36,927 nt of DNA from Thiotrichaceae bacterium. GTDB taxonomy: Bacteria; Pseudomonadota; Gammaproteobacteria; Beggiatoales; Beggiatoaceae. Below the pieces are notes generated by a model. The model was given only the letters and a program-made list of their open reading frames with translations, had not been told where the DNA came from and made no database searches. The stretch lies in assembly GCA_011391085.1 (NCBI GenBank), contig JAABRD010000051.1:1-36927 (forward strand), written 5' to 3'. This document shows positions 16,470 to 26,400 of the stretch, in pieces. Position numbers and translations under genes: made by a program. Numbering within the stretch: the first letter of the stretch is position 1; each line of letters opens with the position of its first letter.

Positions 16470-17990
16470 TTATGGAGTTACAAATTCAGGTCCACTTAAT
16501 TCATTTAGACATTTGTGATGAGGACGCTGATAGGGGTTTTTCAAGAACCGCCGGGCGATGGTGGAGGCGCATTCATCGCTGTCAACGGCGCCATGACCGA
16601 CGCCAGGAAATTCAAAGAAGTAGCCATGACTAAAGCGTTTTGACACCTTTTTAGTCCACTGCGGCGGTGTGATTGGGTCATACGTTCCAGCTAAAAAGAG
16701 GGTGGGAATATCTGAAATGACTGGGGTACGAAATTCTTCACCAGCGTCTCCCACGTCCCACAAATGACAATACCAAGTGTCCCAAGCCTCTTTCACTAAG
16801 GATTTGACCCGTGGAAATTGGGCAACTCTGGCGGTAAATTCTTCTTTGGGCACTCGTGAATCACTGTCATGACATTCCACCGACCAATAGGTACCTTCAC
16901 TAAATTGTGGGTCCAGAGAAATATAGACGTATTCTTCTATCATGGGGATGAGAAGTTCATAGTCCTCTTGTTGGGCCGCCGCCAGGGCCGCTGGTAGTTT
17001 ACCTATATTATTGCTGTCATACAGCGCGAAAAAAACCACATCTGCCAAATTTTGGTCAGTCAATCCCACTTCTATGTCTTCTACAGAAATCCAATCAGTG
17101 ACGGTCAGTTTTAAAGGATTCTTCCTAAATTGTGTTAGCCAGTTAAAGAAAGACTCTTCCAAATCTGGAAAGGCCGCCTGGCAATCTTCATCAGCTTGGC
17201 AACCTGTGAATAAAGTCTTGAAGGCATTCTCATAGAGGAAGGGTAGTTCTAACAATTCTTGAATCTCTGGTGGATAGACGGAATCTAAAATCACACTACG
17301 CAATTTTTCGGGATGGTCACGTATGACTGCCAATGCTAATCGAGTGCCGTAAGAAATGCCATAAAGGTTCCATTTTTTCGACCCTCCGATTAATTCCATG
17401 AGGTCTCTGACATCACGGCTACTGGCGGTGGTTGTATAGTTTGACAATTCGATGCCGGTGTCACGTAAACGGGTATAACATTGCTTGATCCGCGGTTTGG
17501 CGAGTGCAAACAGTTCATGTTGAGTCAACGCTTGGGATAACGTTTCACGTACCATAGCAATCAATTCCGGACATTTGAGTGACGGTTCACTTCGCCCCGT
17601 CCCGCGTTGGTCAAATAATACCAAATCGTGATGCCAATCTTGTTGTGCCACCCATTCCCACCAAGATTCCATATCCTGCGGGTCTAAACCGGTGGCATAG
17701 CCAGGTCCTCCAGAGAGATACAGAATAGGTGAAGGTTGACGAAAGAAGGGACGGCTTTTGATAACCACCACAGGCATTCGAAGTTCCGGAATTTGTTTAT
17801 CAGCAGGATGAAATTGGGCACAGTGAACGGTTTTGAGAAGAGGAATATCAAACCAACAAGGGGTCCATTCCAACTTGGCGCCGTTACTCAAAGTTTTATT
17901 TGGAGGAGGTGAGTTATTTAGGTTCACGAACGCAAACGCGCCTGTGAAGAGAAGTGAGGTGAACAGAGTTAAGATGGCAAAAAATTTCAT
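16470..17990 (-). CDS. Secreted alpha/beta hydrolase, TAP-like peptidase
   Basis: A 506-residue exported hydrolase of the S33 / tripeptidyl-aminopeptidase-like group. Residues 1-20 (MKFFAILTLFTSLLFTGAFA) are a signal peptide. The oxyanion region ILYLSGGPGYATG, the DQRGTGRSEPS motif and nucleophile Ser213 in GISYGTR are clear. The acid lies in FLAGTYDPITPP and the His in FPGVGHGAV, inside a C-terminal TAP-like domain with Cys residues. Predicted to remove N-terminal peptides or hydrolyse amide/ester substrates in the periplasm. The start at 17990 was chosen because the signal peptide begins there; an in-frame upstream reading to 18095 is translated from a repeat. Neighbouring genes do not suggest a pathway. 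Confidence 0.87.
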   Translation of the reverse strand: MKFFAILTLFTSLLFTGAFAFVNLNNSPPPNKTLSNGAKLEWTPCWFDIPLLKTVHCAQFHPADKQIPELRMPVVVIKSRPFFRQPSPILYLSGGPGYATGLDPQDMESWWEWVAQQDWHHDLVLFDQRGTGRSEPSLKCPELIAMVRETLSQALTQHELFALAKPRIKQCYTRLRDTGIELSNYTTTASSRDVRDLMELIGGSKKWNLYGISYGTRLALAVIRDHPEKLRSVILDSVYPPEIQELLELPFLYENAFKTLFTGCQADEDCQAAFPDLEESFFNWLTQFRKNPLKLTVTDWISVEDIEVGLTDQNLADVVFFALYDSNNIGKLPAALAAAQQEDYELLIPMIEEYVYISLDPQFSEGTYWSVECHDSDSRVPKEEFTARVAQFPRVKSLVKEAWDTWYCHLWDVGDAGEEFRTPVISDIPTLFLAGTYDPITPPQWTKKVSKRFSHGYFFEFPGVGHGAVDSDECASTIARRFLKNPYQRPHHKCLNELSGPEFVTP

Positions 17991-18060
17991 AAACTGTAAT
18001 TTTTGTGATTTTTGTGATGTAAATGAAAGAAGGGATGAGGACTGAGTAATAAACAAGTAT

Positions 18061-18172
18061 TCCGGACTAGAGGCTTTAGCCGGTGACCGTGCCACCGGCT
18101 AAAGCCTCCAGTCCGGAGTAGAGGCTTTAGCCGGAGACAATGCCCCTGCCACCGGCTAAAGCCTCCACTCCA
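18061..18172. repeat. CTAGAGGCTTTAGCCGG family, two inverted pairs
   Basis: Two forward/inverse pairs in tandem: TCCGGACTAGAGGCTTTAGC to AAAGCCTCCAGTCCGGA, then GTAGAGGCTTTAGCCGG to GCCTCCACTCC. Each can form a hairpin. They lie between the STAS gene and the hydrolase, both on the minus strand. Confidence 0.88.
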
Positions 18173-18183
18173 GATGTTCTTCA

Positions 18184-18975
18184 TTATTCCATTATCCATT
18201 CCAACGCATCCTTAGTAGAACCATACGTTTGAATATCCCCCAGTTGAATATCCAGGTGAATCAAACTTTTGGCAACATTTCTGGTAATACCTGTCAAATA
18301 GGCCCGTGACCCCATCAGACGGATGGCCCTGTTTAATTTTATCAATTGATTGGCAACGTCGTGATTCATGTCGGAAAGCGCACCGATGTCGATAATAACA
18401 TGTTTAATCTCCTCCGTTTCAAGCTGTTCTAACACTTGGTCAATGATGGCTAGAACCCGTTGCGAATCCATGGTGCCCATGATAGACACCATTAAGATAC
18501 CGCGTCCCACCACACTCAAGGGTGCTTCCCGTTCTTGCAATTCTCGAATGGTAGCTTCTTCTAGTTGCCGTTTCTTTCGCAAATATTCCAGCAGTACCCG
18601 AGACGTGATAGATTCAAAGAATGCGGTGAGGATTGCGACATTTTTGAAAGTGAACACGCCGCGTTTTTCCATCAACTGAAACAGCGGAAATTTGAGATGA
18701 CAGGTGAACACGGAGTTCCGAAAATTATAAAATTTCTCCTCGCCAATACATTCTGATAATTTAACCATAAAGTTAAAGAGGGCGTGAGAAGAATCGGAAT
18801 TGAACTCTAACTGGTCAGTGACACATTCTTCGAAAAAGGATAGAAAATCGGCATAATACCGGTGTTGAAGGTCCTGTTCAGAAGGGTCAAAAAGTTCAAG
18901 CCAGTGTTGTATCAGTTCTTTAGAGTCTTCCGTCAACAGAAGATGGAGGACGTGTTTAAAATCGGAATCAATCAT
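18184..18975 (-). CDS. RsbR-like STAS-domain signalling protein
   Basis: A 263-residue cytosolic protein with an N-terminal all-helical, RsbR-like sensor region (about 1-145) and a C-terminal STAS domain (about 150-260). The STAS signature includes VVGRGILMVSIMGTMDSQRV, VIIDIGALSDMNHDVANQL and AYLTGITRNVAKSLIHL. RsbR proteins are stressosome scaffolds whose STAS Ser/Thr residues are phosphorylated by an RsbT kinase; no RsbT/RsbS genes are in the window, so it may act alone or with distant partners. The start at 18975 (MIDSDFKHVL) is preferred; a nine-residue extension (MFWTPPPTT) comes from a GGAGTCCAAAAC palindrome. Confidence 0.82.
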   Translation of the reverse strand: MIDSDFKHVLHLLLTEDSKELIQHWLELFDPSEQDLQHRYYADFLSFFEECVTDQLEFNSDSSHALFNFMVKLSECIGEEKFYNFRNSVFTCHLKFPLFQLMEKRGVFTFKNVAILTAFFESITSRVLLEYLRKKRQLEEATIRELQEREAPLSVVGRGILMVSIMGTMDSQRVLAIIDQVLEQLETEEIKHVIIDIGALSDMNHDVANQLIKLNRAIRLMGSRAYLTGITRNVAKSLIHLDIQLGDIQTYGSTKDALEWIME

Positions 18976-18988
18976 GGTAGTAGGTGGT

Positions 18989-19054
18989 GGAGTCCAAAAC
19001 ATGTTTTGGACGCCGTTGTAGTGATAGTGGAGTCCAAAACATGTTTTGGACTCC
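18989..19054. repeat. Two GGAGTCCAAAAC palindromes in tandem
   Basis: 26-bp palindromes at 18989-19014 and 19029-19054, each GGAGTCCAAAACA followed by its inverse (the first has GACGCC at the end). They fill the short gap between the HD-GYP gene and the STAS gene on the minus strand. Confidence 0.92.
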
Positions 19055-19062
19055 GTTGTTGA

Positions 19063-20157
19063 CTATAACAAATAACCAATCTCAAATTCAATCTTGGCAG
19101 GAATTTTCGCATGTTCAAAAATGACCATTCGTTCAAATTGAACCGCATATTTTTGTTCTATCGCAGTCATGGCTTTGTTCATTTTGGTTATGGCATAATC
19201 AGTGGCATAACCTAGATAGAGTAAATAAAATGAATCGGCTACCGTGCGAAACGCATACGTGCTATTTTCATGTAGTTCAATACTCCATTGTTCTCGCGTC
19301 AGTTGGGCTAATCGTAATCCAATGCCAACCAATAAATCATCACCGGCGGCTAGACCACGCATTTTATTGTAGTGGCGAAAATTCATGATGTCAATATGTA
19401 CCAGCGTGGCAGGAATGTAAGTCAGAGAGGCTTTTTTTAATAATAATATCAACGCATCTCGATTGCCTAATCCAGTCACTTTATCTTGAAAAAAGAAAGC
19501 TTTACGTTTGTTATCCAGTTCTGGAAGAGAAAAGTTTTTCGGCGTGGCCGGGTTCTCCATTTGACTGAGGACTTGAAAACCGAGAACGGTAATCTCTTGG
19601 TTTAATTTGCCACGTTGGACCTCTTCCCACATAATTTTCTGAATGTCTGACAATGCCAACGGTTTGCGATACACTCGTTCACTATGCAGACTGTCAAACA
19701 CATCGGCAACTGACAAAATTTTGGCACCTAACGGAATTTGGGCATCGGTCAGGCCATCAGGATAGCCTTTTCCACAGGGTTGTTCATGGTGATGGCGTAC
19801 CATTGCCACAATGTCACTAAAATTGCCCATGTTGGCCACAATTTCTGCCGAAATAATCGAATGTAATTTGACAATTTCGTATTCTTCCGCGGTCAATTTT
19901 CCAGGTTTCAGTAACACGGCATCTGGTATCCCAATTTTACCCACATCGTGCAACAAACCGGCAAGATAAAGTCGGTTTGCTTGAGTCTCATCCAAGCCTA
20001 AAGATTTGCCTATCTTGCTGGCATACAGTGCCACTCTTCGGGAATGACCCTGCGTATAACTATCGCGTAATTCGATGACATTGACAAGAGAGTTAATTAA
20101 GGCTAAAGTGTTTTTATCTATCACAGGAATGTTTGGTATATTATAGTAATATTCCAT
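19063..20157 (-). CDS. HD-GYP phosphodiesterase with degenerate GGDEF domain
   Basis: A 364-residue soluble protein. The HD-GYP domain (about 15-185) hydrolyses cyclic di-GMP; its metal and signature residues are present: H38 in QGHSRR, H70-D71 in LLHDVGKIGIPD, H99, HHHE at 122-125, GYP at 131-133 and D152 in SVADVFDSL. About residue 225 onward is a GGDEF-like domain: the entry motif DKVTGLGNRDAL is intact, but the active site reads RTVADSFYLLY in place of GG(D/E)EF, so it should lack diguanylate cyclase activity and may only bind nucleotide or dimerise. The usual order is GGDEF before the phosphodiesterase, so this reversed order is notable. No TM segments. Confidence 0.88.
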   Translation of the reverse strand: MEYYYNIPNIPVIDKNTLALINSLVNVIELRDSYTQGHSRRVALYASKIGKSLGLDETQANRLYLAGLLHDVGKIGIPDAVLLKPGKLTAEEYEIVKLHSIISAEIVANMGNFSDIVAMVRHHHEQPCGKGYPDGLTDAQIPLGAKILSVADVFDSLHSERVYRKPLALSDIQKIMWEEVQRGKLNQEITVLGFQVLSQMENPATPKNFSLPELDNKRKAFFFQDKVTGLGNRDALILLLKKASLTYIPATLVHIDIMNFRHYNKMRGLAAGDDLLVGIGLRLAQLTREQWSIELHENSTYAFRTVADSFYLLYLGYATDYAITKMNKAMTAIEQKYAVQFERMVIFEHAKIPAKIEFEIGYLL

Positions 20158-20164
20158 CTCATTT

Positions 20165-20317
20165 ATACCCCCCAGCCCCCCTGCACACGGGGGGAGTCAT
20201 CCACGCCGCGGGGAAAGTTACCCCCCCTGCACACGGGGGGAGTCATCCACGCCGCGGGGGGAGTCATCCACGCCGCGGGGAAAGTCACCCCCCGCGTGCG
20301 GGGGGGCTGGGGGGGTA
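20165..20317. repeat. GC-rich palindromic element with internal tandem units
   Basis: Ends TACCCCCCAGCCCCCC and its inverse GGGGGGCTGGGGGGGTA enclose three copies of GGAGTCATCCACGCCGCGGG. It is very GC-rich compared with its surroundings. The following 20318-20470 shows no gene and no clear repeat. Confidence 0.85.
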
Positions 20318-20470
20318 CAAGAGAAAAGGAATACTACTATATAATCTCTGGAAACCAAATTGGAAGGCTTAAAGGTATGTCTAAAACTAGCAATAATTGC
20401 ACCATCATGCCAGGCCAACCGGTTTAAGTACCTGTGCATAACGAATTTGGTATTTCGGGTAATATTTCAA

Positions 20471-20546
20471 GTAGGGTGGATTAAGCGTAGCGTATCCACC
20501 AATATTGAGAACGGCTGGTGGATACGCTACGCTTAATCCACCCTAC
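20471..20546. repeat. 30-bp perfect inverted repeat before glf
   Basis: GTAGGGTGGATTAAGCGTAG (20471 onward, arm to 20500) and its exact inverse (20517-20546) with a 16-base loop. The right arm ends 12 bases before the glf start, next to the AGAGGA ribosome site, so a transcript beginning upstream would carry a strong hairpin in its leader. Confidence 0.92.
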
Positions 20547-20558
20547 AGAGGAACACTT

Positions 20559-21689
20559 ATGAAATTTGATTGGCTAATTGTCGGTGCAGGCTTTACGGGC
20601 AGTGTGTTAGCAGAACGCATTGCCAGTCAACTGAAACAAACCGTATTAATCGTGGAACAGCGTCCTCACTTGGGAGGCAATGCGTATGATTATTATGACG
20701 ATCATGGCGTCTTGGTTCATCAATATGGACCTCATATTTTTCATACCAATGCCCAATATGTTTGGGACTATCTGGCCCAATTTACGCAATGGCGCAGCTA
20801 TTATCATCGCGTGTTAGCAGTGGTCAGTGGCAAACTCGTGCCCGTGCCGTTTAACCTCAATTCCCTGTATGCCCTCTTTCCGCCCCGGTATGCAGATAAA
20901 CTGGCACAACAGTTGATTGAACACTATGGTTTTAACGTCAAAGTGCCCATTCTAAGGATTCGTGACACGGCCAGCAGTGACGATTTAAAACTGTTAGCCG
21001 AGTATATTTATGAACACGTCTTTCATCACTATACGGTCAAACAATGGGGGTTGAAACCCGAAGAACTGAGTCCTTCTGTCACGGCCCGAGTGCCCATTTA
21101 CGTGAGTTACGATGACCGTTACTTTCAGGACACCTTTCAAGGGTTGCCCAAACAAGGTTACACGAGACTGTTTCAAAACTTGCTGAACCATCCTAACATC
21201 AAGGTGTTGTTAAATACGTCTTATCAAGAAGTGATGCAAGAGATTCCCTATCAACGACTCATTTTCACGGGTCAAATTGATGAGTTTTTCGAACATCTAC
21301 ATGGCGATTTACCTTATCGGAGTCTGCACTTCAAGTTTATTCATACCGAACAAGAACAGTTTCAAGCGGTGGGAACAGTGAATTATCCCAACGAATACAC
21401 TTATACCCGCACCACGGAGTTTAAACATCTGACGGGCCAACGAGAGTATGGCAGCACTTACATAGAAGAGTACCCACAACCCTATCGTCGTGGCGAGAAC
21501 CTGCCATACTATCCGATTCCCAGAGACGAATACCGGGCGTTGTACAAAAAATATGAGGCTGAAGCTGAAAAGTTGAAAGGCCGAGTCTTCTTTGCCGGCA
21601 GGTTAGCTGACTATCAATATTACAACATGGACCAAGCCGTGGCGCGGGCATTGAGTTTGTTTGAAAAGGAGATAGTGAGGAGTGGATAG
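20559..21689 (+). CDS. glf: UDP-galactopyranose mutase
   Basis: A 376-residue FAD enzyme that interconverts UDP-galactopyranose and UDP-galactofuranose, the donor for galactofuranose in surface glycans. The N-terminal dinucleotide site is DWLIVGAGFTGSVLAE, with the FAD-binding EQRPHLGGNAYD. Diagnostic motifs are HQYGPHIFHT, VPVPFNLNSL, VKQWGL, RVPIYVSYDDRYF and the C-terminal GRLADYQYYNMDQAVARAL. Length matches the family (about 370-390). The start at 20559 follows AGAGGAACACTT; an upstream in-frame ATG lies inside a repeat. The last residues (EIVRSG) run into a GGATAGT heptamer array. It is not beside the glycosyltransferases at 10-11.6 kb. Confidence 0.95.
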   Translation: MKFDWLIVGAGFTGSVLAERIASQLKQTVLIVEQRPHLGGNAYDYYDDHGVLVHQYGPHIFHTNAQYVWDYLAQFTQWRSYYHRVLAVVSGKLVPVPFNLNSLYALFPPRYADKLAQQLIEHYGFNVKVPILRIRDTASSDDLKLLAEYIYEHVFHHYTVKQWGLKPEELSPSVTARVPIYVSYDDRYFQDTFQGLPKQGYTRLFQNLLNHPNIKVLLNTSYQEVMQEIPYQRLIFTGQIDEFFEHLHGDLPYRSLHFKFIHTEQEQFQAVGTVNYPNEYTYTRTTEFKHLTGQREYGSTYIEEYPQPYRRGENLPYYPIPRDEYRALYKKYEAEAEKLKGRVFFAGRLADYQYYNMDQAVARALSLFEKEIVRSG

Positions 21690-21830
21690 TGGATAGTGGA
21701 TAACGGATAGTGGATAACGGATAGTGAAGAATTGTTATGGTGGACTAGAGGCTTCAGCCGGATGACGTGCCACTCCCTCCGGCTGAAGCCTCTAGTCCAC
21801 CTTGATTTGTTCACTATCCACTATCCACTA
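21682..21830. repeat. Heptamer arrays flanking a CTAGAGGCTTCAGCCGG hairpin
   Basis: GGATAGT/GGATAAC heptamers (about six, 21684-21727) are followed by an inverted pair of CTAGAGGCTTCAGCCGG units (21739-21761 and 21779-21801), then inverse heptamers CACTATC (21809-21830). The whole is a composite imperfect palindrome filling the gap between glf and the oxidoreductase. Confidence 0.88.
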
Positions 21831-21844
21831 TTTAGGAGAACCCT

Positions 21845-22855
21845 ATGAAAGCCATTTTATTAACCGCCCCCGGCGGTATCGAAAATTTAAAAATGTCAGA
21901 GGTAGCCACCCCTACTCTCTCCAACCCACAACACTTACGAGTTCGCTTACATGCGGCTGGTATCAACCCCGTTGATTACAAAATGCGTAAGGTTGGCACG
22001 TTCTATCCAGACCAGTTACCTGCTATTTTAGGTTGTGATGGGGCAGGTGTGGTGGACGCGGTAGGCAGTGCTGTCACGGAGTTTAAAGCAGGCGATGAAG
22101 TCTTTTTCTTCAATGGTGGCATTGGCGGGAAAGACACTGGGAATTATGCCGAGTACACCACCGTCCATCAAAGCTATGTGGCCCGCAAACCGCCAACGTT
22201 GTCTATGGAAGAGGCTGCGGCCCTTCCTCTCGTTTGGATCACCGCCTGGGAAGGTCTGGTGGATCGGGCACAATTGCAACCCAATCAAACCGTCCTCATT
22301 CATGCCGGCGCCGGCGGCGTGGGTCACGTTGCCATCCAACTGGCTAAAACAATTGGGGCACGGGTCGCCGTCACCGTCAGCAGTTCCGAGAAAGCGGAGT
22401 TTGCCAAATCACTAGGTGCTGACCATTGTATCAACTACCAGCAAACCGATTTTGTGCAAGCTATTCTGGACTGGACTGGTGGACAAGGTGCAGATGTGGT
22501 ATATGACACAGTTGGAGGCGAACTGGCCTGCCGTTCTATTCCTGCCACTCGTGTGTATGGCAAACTGGTCACCATTTTAGACCTCACCACCTGTAATGCG
22601 GATGCCTTCAAGTTAGCCAGAGTTCGCAATTTGAGTTTGATTCAAGAAGTGATGTTAACGCCCATGTACTTGGACTTGCATGAGTACCGCATAGGTCAAC
22701 GTCGCATGTTAGAGGAAGCCACTCGGCTGATAGAAACTGGTAAATTGAAAGTGACCGTCAGCCACGTCTTCCCCTTCTCCCAATTTGCCGAAGCCCACCT
22801 TCATATCGAGGGAGGACATACGGTGGGGAAGATGGTGTTGAAGATAGTTGAATAG
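21845..22855 (+). CDS. Quinone-oxidoreductase-like MDR family enzyme
   Basis: A 336-residue medium-chain dehydrogenase/reductase. The N-terminal catalytic fold has VRLHAAGINPVDYKMR and the GCDGAGVVDAVGSAVTEFK loop, and the Rossmann fold has LIHAGAGGVGHVAIQLAK with the NADPH-type AVTVSSSEKAEFAKSLGAD. No structural-zinc Cys quartet is present, as in the quinone reductase/zeta-crystallin branch. Predicted to reduce a quinone or activated alkene/aldehyde using NADPH; natural substrate unknown. GGAG is well placed before the ATG. It sits alone between repeats. Confidence 0.88.
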   Translation: MKAILLTAPGGIENLKMSEVATPTLSNPQHLRVRLHAAGINPVDYKMRKVGTFYPDQLPAILGCDGAGVVDAVGSAVTEFKAGDEVFFFNGGIGGKDTGNYAEYTTVHQSYVARKPPTLSMEEAAALPLVWITAWEGLVDRAQLQPNQTVLIHAGAGGVGHVAIQLAKTIGARVAVTVSSSEKAEFAKSLGADHCINYQQTDFVQAILDWTGGQGADVVYDTVGGELACRSIPATRVYGKLVTILDLTTCNADAFKLARVRNLSLIQEVMLTPMYLDLHEYRIGQRRMLEEATRLIETGKLKVTVSHVFPFSQFAEAHLHIEGGHTVGKMVLKIVE

Positions 22856-22867
22856 AGGTAAAAAACC

Positions 22868-22893
22868 GGAGTCCAAAACGTGTTTTGGACTCC
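22868..22893. repeat. GGAGTCCAAAAC palindrome
   Basis: A perfect 26-bp palindrome (GGAGTCCAAAACG and its inverse) just after the oxidoreductase stop codon. It could act as an RNA hairpin at the 3' end of that transcript. Confidence 0.92.
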
Positions 22894-22945
22894 CTGTTAA
22901 TATCCATCATGCACTTTTTTCTGTTAAAGATGAGTAAAAATCAAG

Positions 22946-23452
22946 ATGATACACCAACATTCTTTTACCGAAGGGTATCAAGCAGAAACATTTTTTCGAA
23001 AACTGGCTGAAAGTAACGGTTATACCATCTCTGTCGCCTCCTCTAATCAGAACATAAAAGAACACTGGGACTTAGAAATTCAAAAAGAGGGAGAACGTTA
23101 TAAAGTGGATGTGAAAGCCGCGAAACGTAACCATAGACGAGATACAAATGTACAAAACCAATTTATTTGGGTGGAGTTTCGCAATGTCCGTGGCGAAGGC
23201 GGCTGGCTATATGGCAAAGCCGATCTGATTGCCTTTGAAATAGAGAACGAGTTTTGGTTAGTCAAGAGAACTTCTCTTGTTGACTTAGTAGATAAATTGG
23301 TCGACAAATCGCAATTAGCGACAAACGCCAGTGAGGCACTTTACCGAATTTACACCAGACATGGCCGTTACGATCAAATCTCGAAAATCCAGACCACGGA
23401 TTTGAACCCGATTATTTGGCAGAAATGGACGAAACTATTCATGCCGAAGTAA
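22946..23452 (+). CDS. Small PD-(D/E)XK-type nuclease candidate
   Basis: A 168-residue protein I do not recognise by name. The N-terminal half fits the PD-(D/E)XK nuclease core: Glu14 in a first helix (YQAETFFRKLAE), Asp42 in HWDLEI, then Asp55-x-Lys57 in YKVDVKAAKR, followed by a WVEF strand. That pattern is used by many restriction endonucleases. It ends 7 bases before the Eco57I-type methylase gene, in the same direction, which supports a role as the cleavage subunit of a restriction-modification pair. The catalytic assignment is by eye only; a Vsr- or Holliday-resolvase-like nuclease is an alternative. Confidence 0.6.
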   Translation: MIHQHSFTEGYQAETFFRKLAESNGYTISVASSNQNIKEHWDLEIQKEGERYKVDVKAAKRNHRRDTNVQNQFIWVEFRNVRGEGGWLYGKADLIAFEIENEFWLVKRTSLVDLVDKLVDKSQLATNASEALYRIYTRHGRYDQISKIQTTDLNPIIWQKWTKLFMPK

Positions 23453-23459
23453 CATACTC

Positions 23460-26400
23460 ATGAACAACATTAGAGAACGCATCAAATCTGCGCTGGAGTC
23501 CAAAATAGGTTTTGGACTCCTCAATACCTTAGGTTATCACAGTGACCGTACCGACCTCAACTTTGCCAATCTAGCCGACTTTCGCGAAGTGTTTCCTATC
23601 CAAACCGAGGAATTTGCCGCGGTGCCACAACTCTTGTTTCAACTCACCTGGGAAGACCTCTTTGCCTCCTCCGCAGGTCCAAAACCAGTTGATAACACCA
23701 TTATGGAATCGTACCTGTTTTTTGCCATTCAGTTGAAACAGTCACACTACTCGCGCACCGCGTTGGCCAAAATGACTCGTGACCTCAATCGCTTTGCCAA
23801 TCAGCCCGTGATGGTGATATTTACTTATGGCGAATCTCTCACCTTGTCGATTATCAACCGTCGTTTGCACCAGCGTGATGAAAGTCGTGATGTGTTAGAA
23901 AAAGTGACGTTGATTAAAGATATTTCGGTGACGAATCCCCATCGTGCCCATTTGGATATGTTAGCCAATTTATCTTATGACCGATTACGGGAAGACCGTC
24001 ATATTGATAGCTTCGTCGCGTTACATGACGCCTGGCAACAGGTGTTAGACACTCGTCTCTTGAACAAACTGTTTTATCAAGAATTGGCCGTGTTGTTCAC
24101 GCAATTGGTAGGTGGTGAACGGGGAACCGGCAAGAAGATGGTGAAGGACACGGGGAAGTTGAAATTACCTAGTGTCACCGACGAGAAGGTCCGCAAAGAA
24201 TTTGCCGTGCGTCTCCTGGGACGCTTGTTGTTTTGCTGGTTTTTACAGAAGAAAACCTCCGCGTCTGGATTATCGTTGGTACCAAACACAATTTTGTCAG
24301 TGGTCTCGGTGACGACCTCAAGAGACCGCGATTTTTATCATGCGATATTGGAACCGTTATTTTTCGAAACCTTGAATAAACCTCAAGTCGACCGTCAACC
24401 TCCTTTTCAAACGGGTGACTGGGCTGCGATTCCGTTTCTCAACGGCGGCTTGTTTGAAGCGCATGTATATGATTTTTATGATAGCGGCCCACCAAAGACG
24501 GTCCTTGTTCCAGATGAATGGCTGACCGAGTTGTTAACCTGTTTCGAACGGTATCATTTCACCATTGAGGAGAATACGCCGATTGACGTGCAAGTGGCTA
24601 TCGACCCCGAAATGTTAGGTCAGATTTTTGAGAATTTGTTAGCCGAAATCAACCCTGAAACAGGCGCGACGGCGCGGAAGGCGACGGGGAGTTATTACAC
24701 GCCACGGGAAATCGTCGATTATATGGTCACCGAAAGTCTCAAGTATTTTCTGCATGGTCAAACCCAAATGAGTTTGGAGAAATTGGACTCGTTGCTATCG
24801 TATCAAACTAGCGAAGTGACCTTATCTATGGCTGAGAAGCAAGCCTTGTTGCCAGCCTTGGAACGCTTGAAAATTCTTGACCCCGCGTGTGGGTCAGGGG
24901 CGTTTTCGATGGGAATTTTGCAAAAGGTGATGTTGCTGTTACAACGGGTTGACCCGGATTGTCAGCAGTGGTTAACGAATCTCTTGGAACATATCCCAGA
25001 CCGAACCACCCGCCGGGATTACACGCGCAAATTGGGCATCTTGCAGAAATGTATTTATGGCGTGGACATTCAACCCATTGCGGTGGAAATCAGTCGTTTG
25101 CGTTGCTTCTTATCCTTGATGGTGGAGGAGAATATTGTTGATTCCGAAGAGAATCGCGGGATTTTACCTTTGCCCAATTTAGCATTCAAGTTTGTGTGTG
25201 CCAATACCTTGTTAGGAATTTCGAAGTTGGACTGGCAATTGTATGAACCACAAGTGCGCCACGAAGTGACTTTATTGGGGTACTTGCGAGGAGAATATTT
25301 GAATAGTCAGGGCGCGGCCAAAATGGCATTGCAGAAGCAATTTAAGGAAGTGCAAAAATCGTTGTTAGATAAGGTATTGCAATGGGTTGGGAAAGATTCG
25401 GAAGTGTCGCAATTGGCGACTTGGAAACCGTTTGCGGATGAGAGTTGTGCCTGGTTTGATCCGATGTGGATGTTTGGGGTGACGGAAGGGTTTGGGGTGG
25501 TGTTGGGGAATCCGCCGTATGTGCGACAGGAAGCGATTAAGCATTTGAAGGCAGACTTAAAATCTTACCGCGTTTATACTGGCACTGCCGATTTATATAC
25601 TTATTTCTATGAAGCCTCCTTTAACTTATTGAAATCGGGCGGAATTTTAGCGTTTATCACGTCCAATAAATGGATGCGAACCGCTTATGGGGAGAAGTTG
25701 CGGAACTTTCTCTTGACCGACACATCTTTGTTGCAATTGATTGATTTCAAAGGTAAGCAAGTGTTCGAGGCCACGGTAGATACGAATATTTTGTTATTTG
25801 CCAAGGGACCCGCGGGGGAGACACACACGTTGCAAACTGGCAGTGAGTTACCTCGTATCGAAACGCCTTTGAGGCTTATGCTACAAGCTAATTTGAATAA
25901 AAAGAGTTTCAATCTAGGTGGTGCCAAAGTACAAGCCTTGAAAGCGAAAATGGAAGCGCGAGGAGTGCCTTTGAAAGAGTGGGAAGTGAAAATCTATCGT
26001 GGCATTTTAACTGGTTTCAACGAAGCCTTTATTATTGACACGGCAACCAAGGAACAGCTTTGCGAACAAGACCCGCGCAGTGCAGAGATTCTGAAGCCGA
26101 TTTTGCGGGGGCGGGATATTCAGCGGTATGAGTATCAATGGGCGGGGTTGTGGGTGATTGCTACCTTTCCTAGTTTGAAACTGAATATTGATGACTACCC
26201 AGCGGTGAGAAATTATTTGGTCAGTTTTGGCAAGCGGTTACATCAAACCGGCGAAAGTGGTTGTCGAAAAAAGACCGGGAATAAGTGGTTTGAAACTCAA
26301 GATCAAATTGCTTATTGGCAAGAGTTTGAGCGGGAGAAAGTGGTTTGGGCGGAAATGACAAATGGAAGTTGTTTTGCATGGAATGATACAGACATGTTGA

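Noticed and set aside
20218-20439. 73-residue minus-strand frame between glf and the HD-GYP gene
   Set aside because: Half of it is translated from the GC-rich repeat and the rest has no recognisable pattern or ribosome site.
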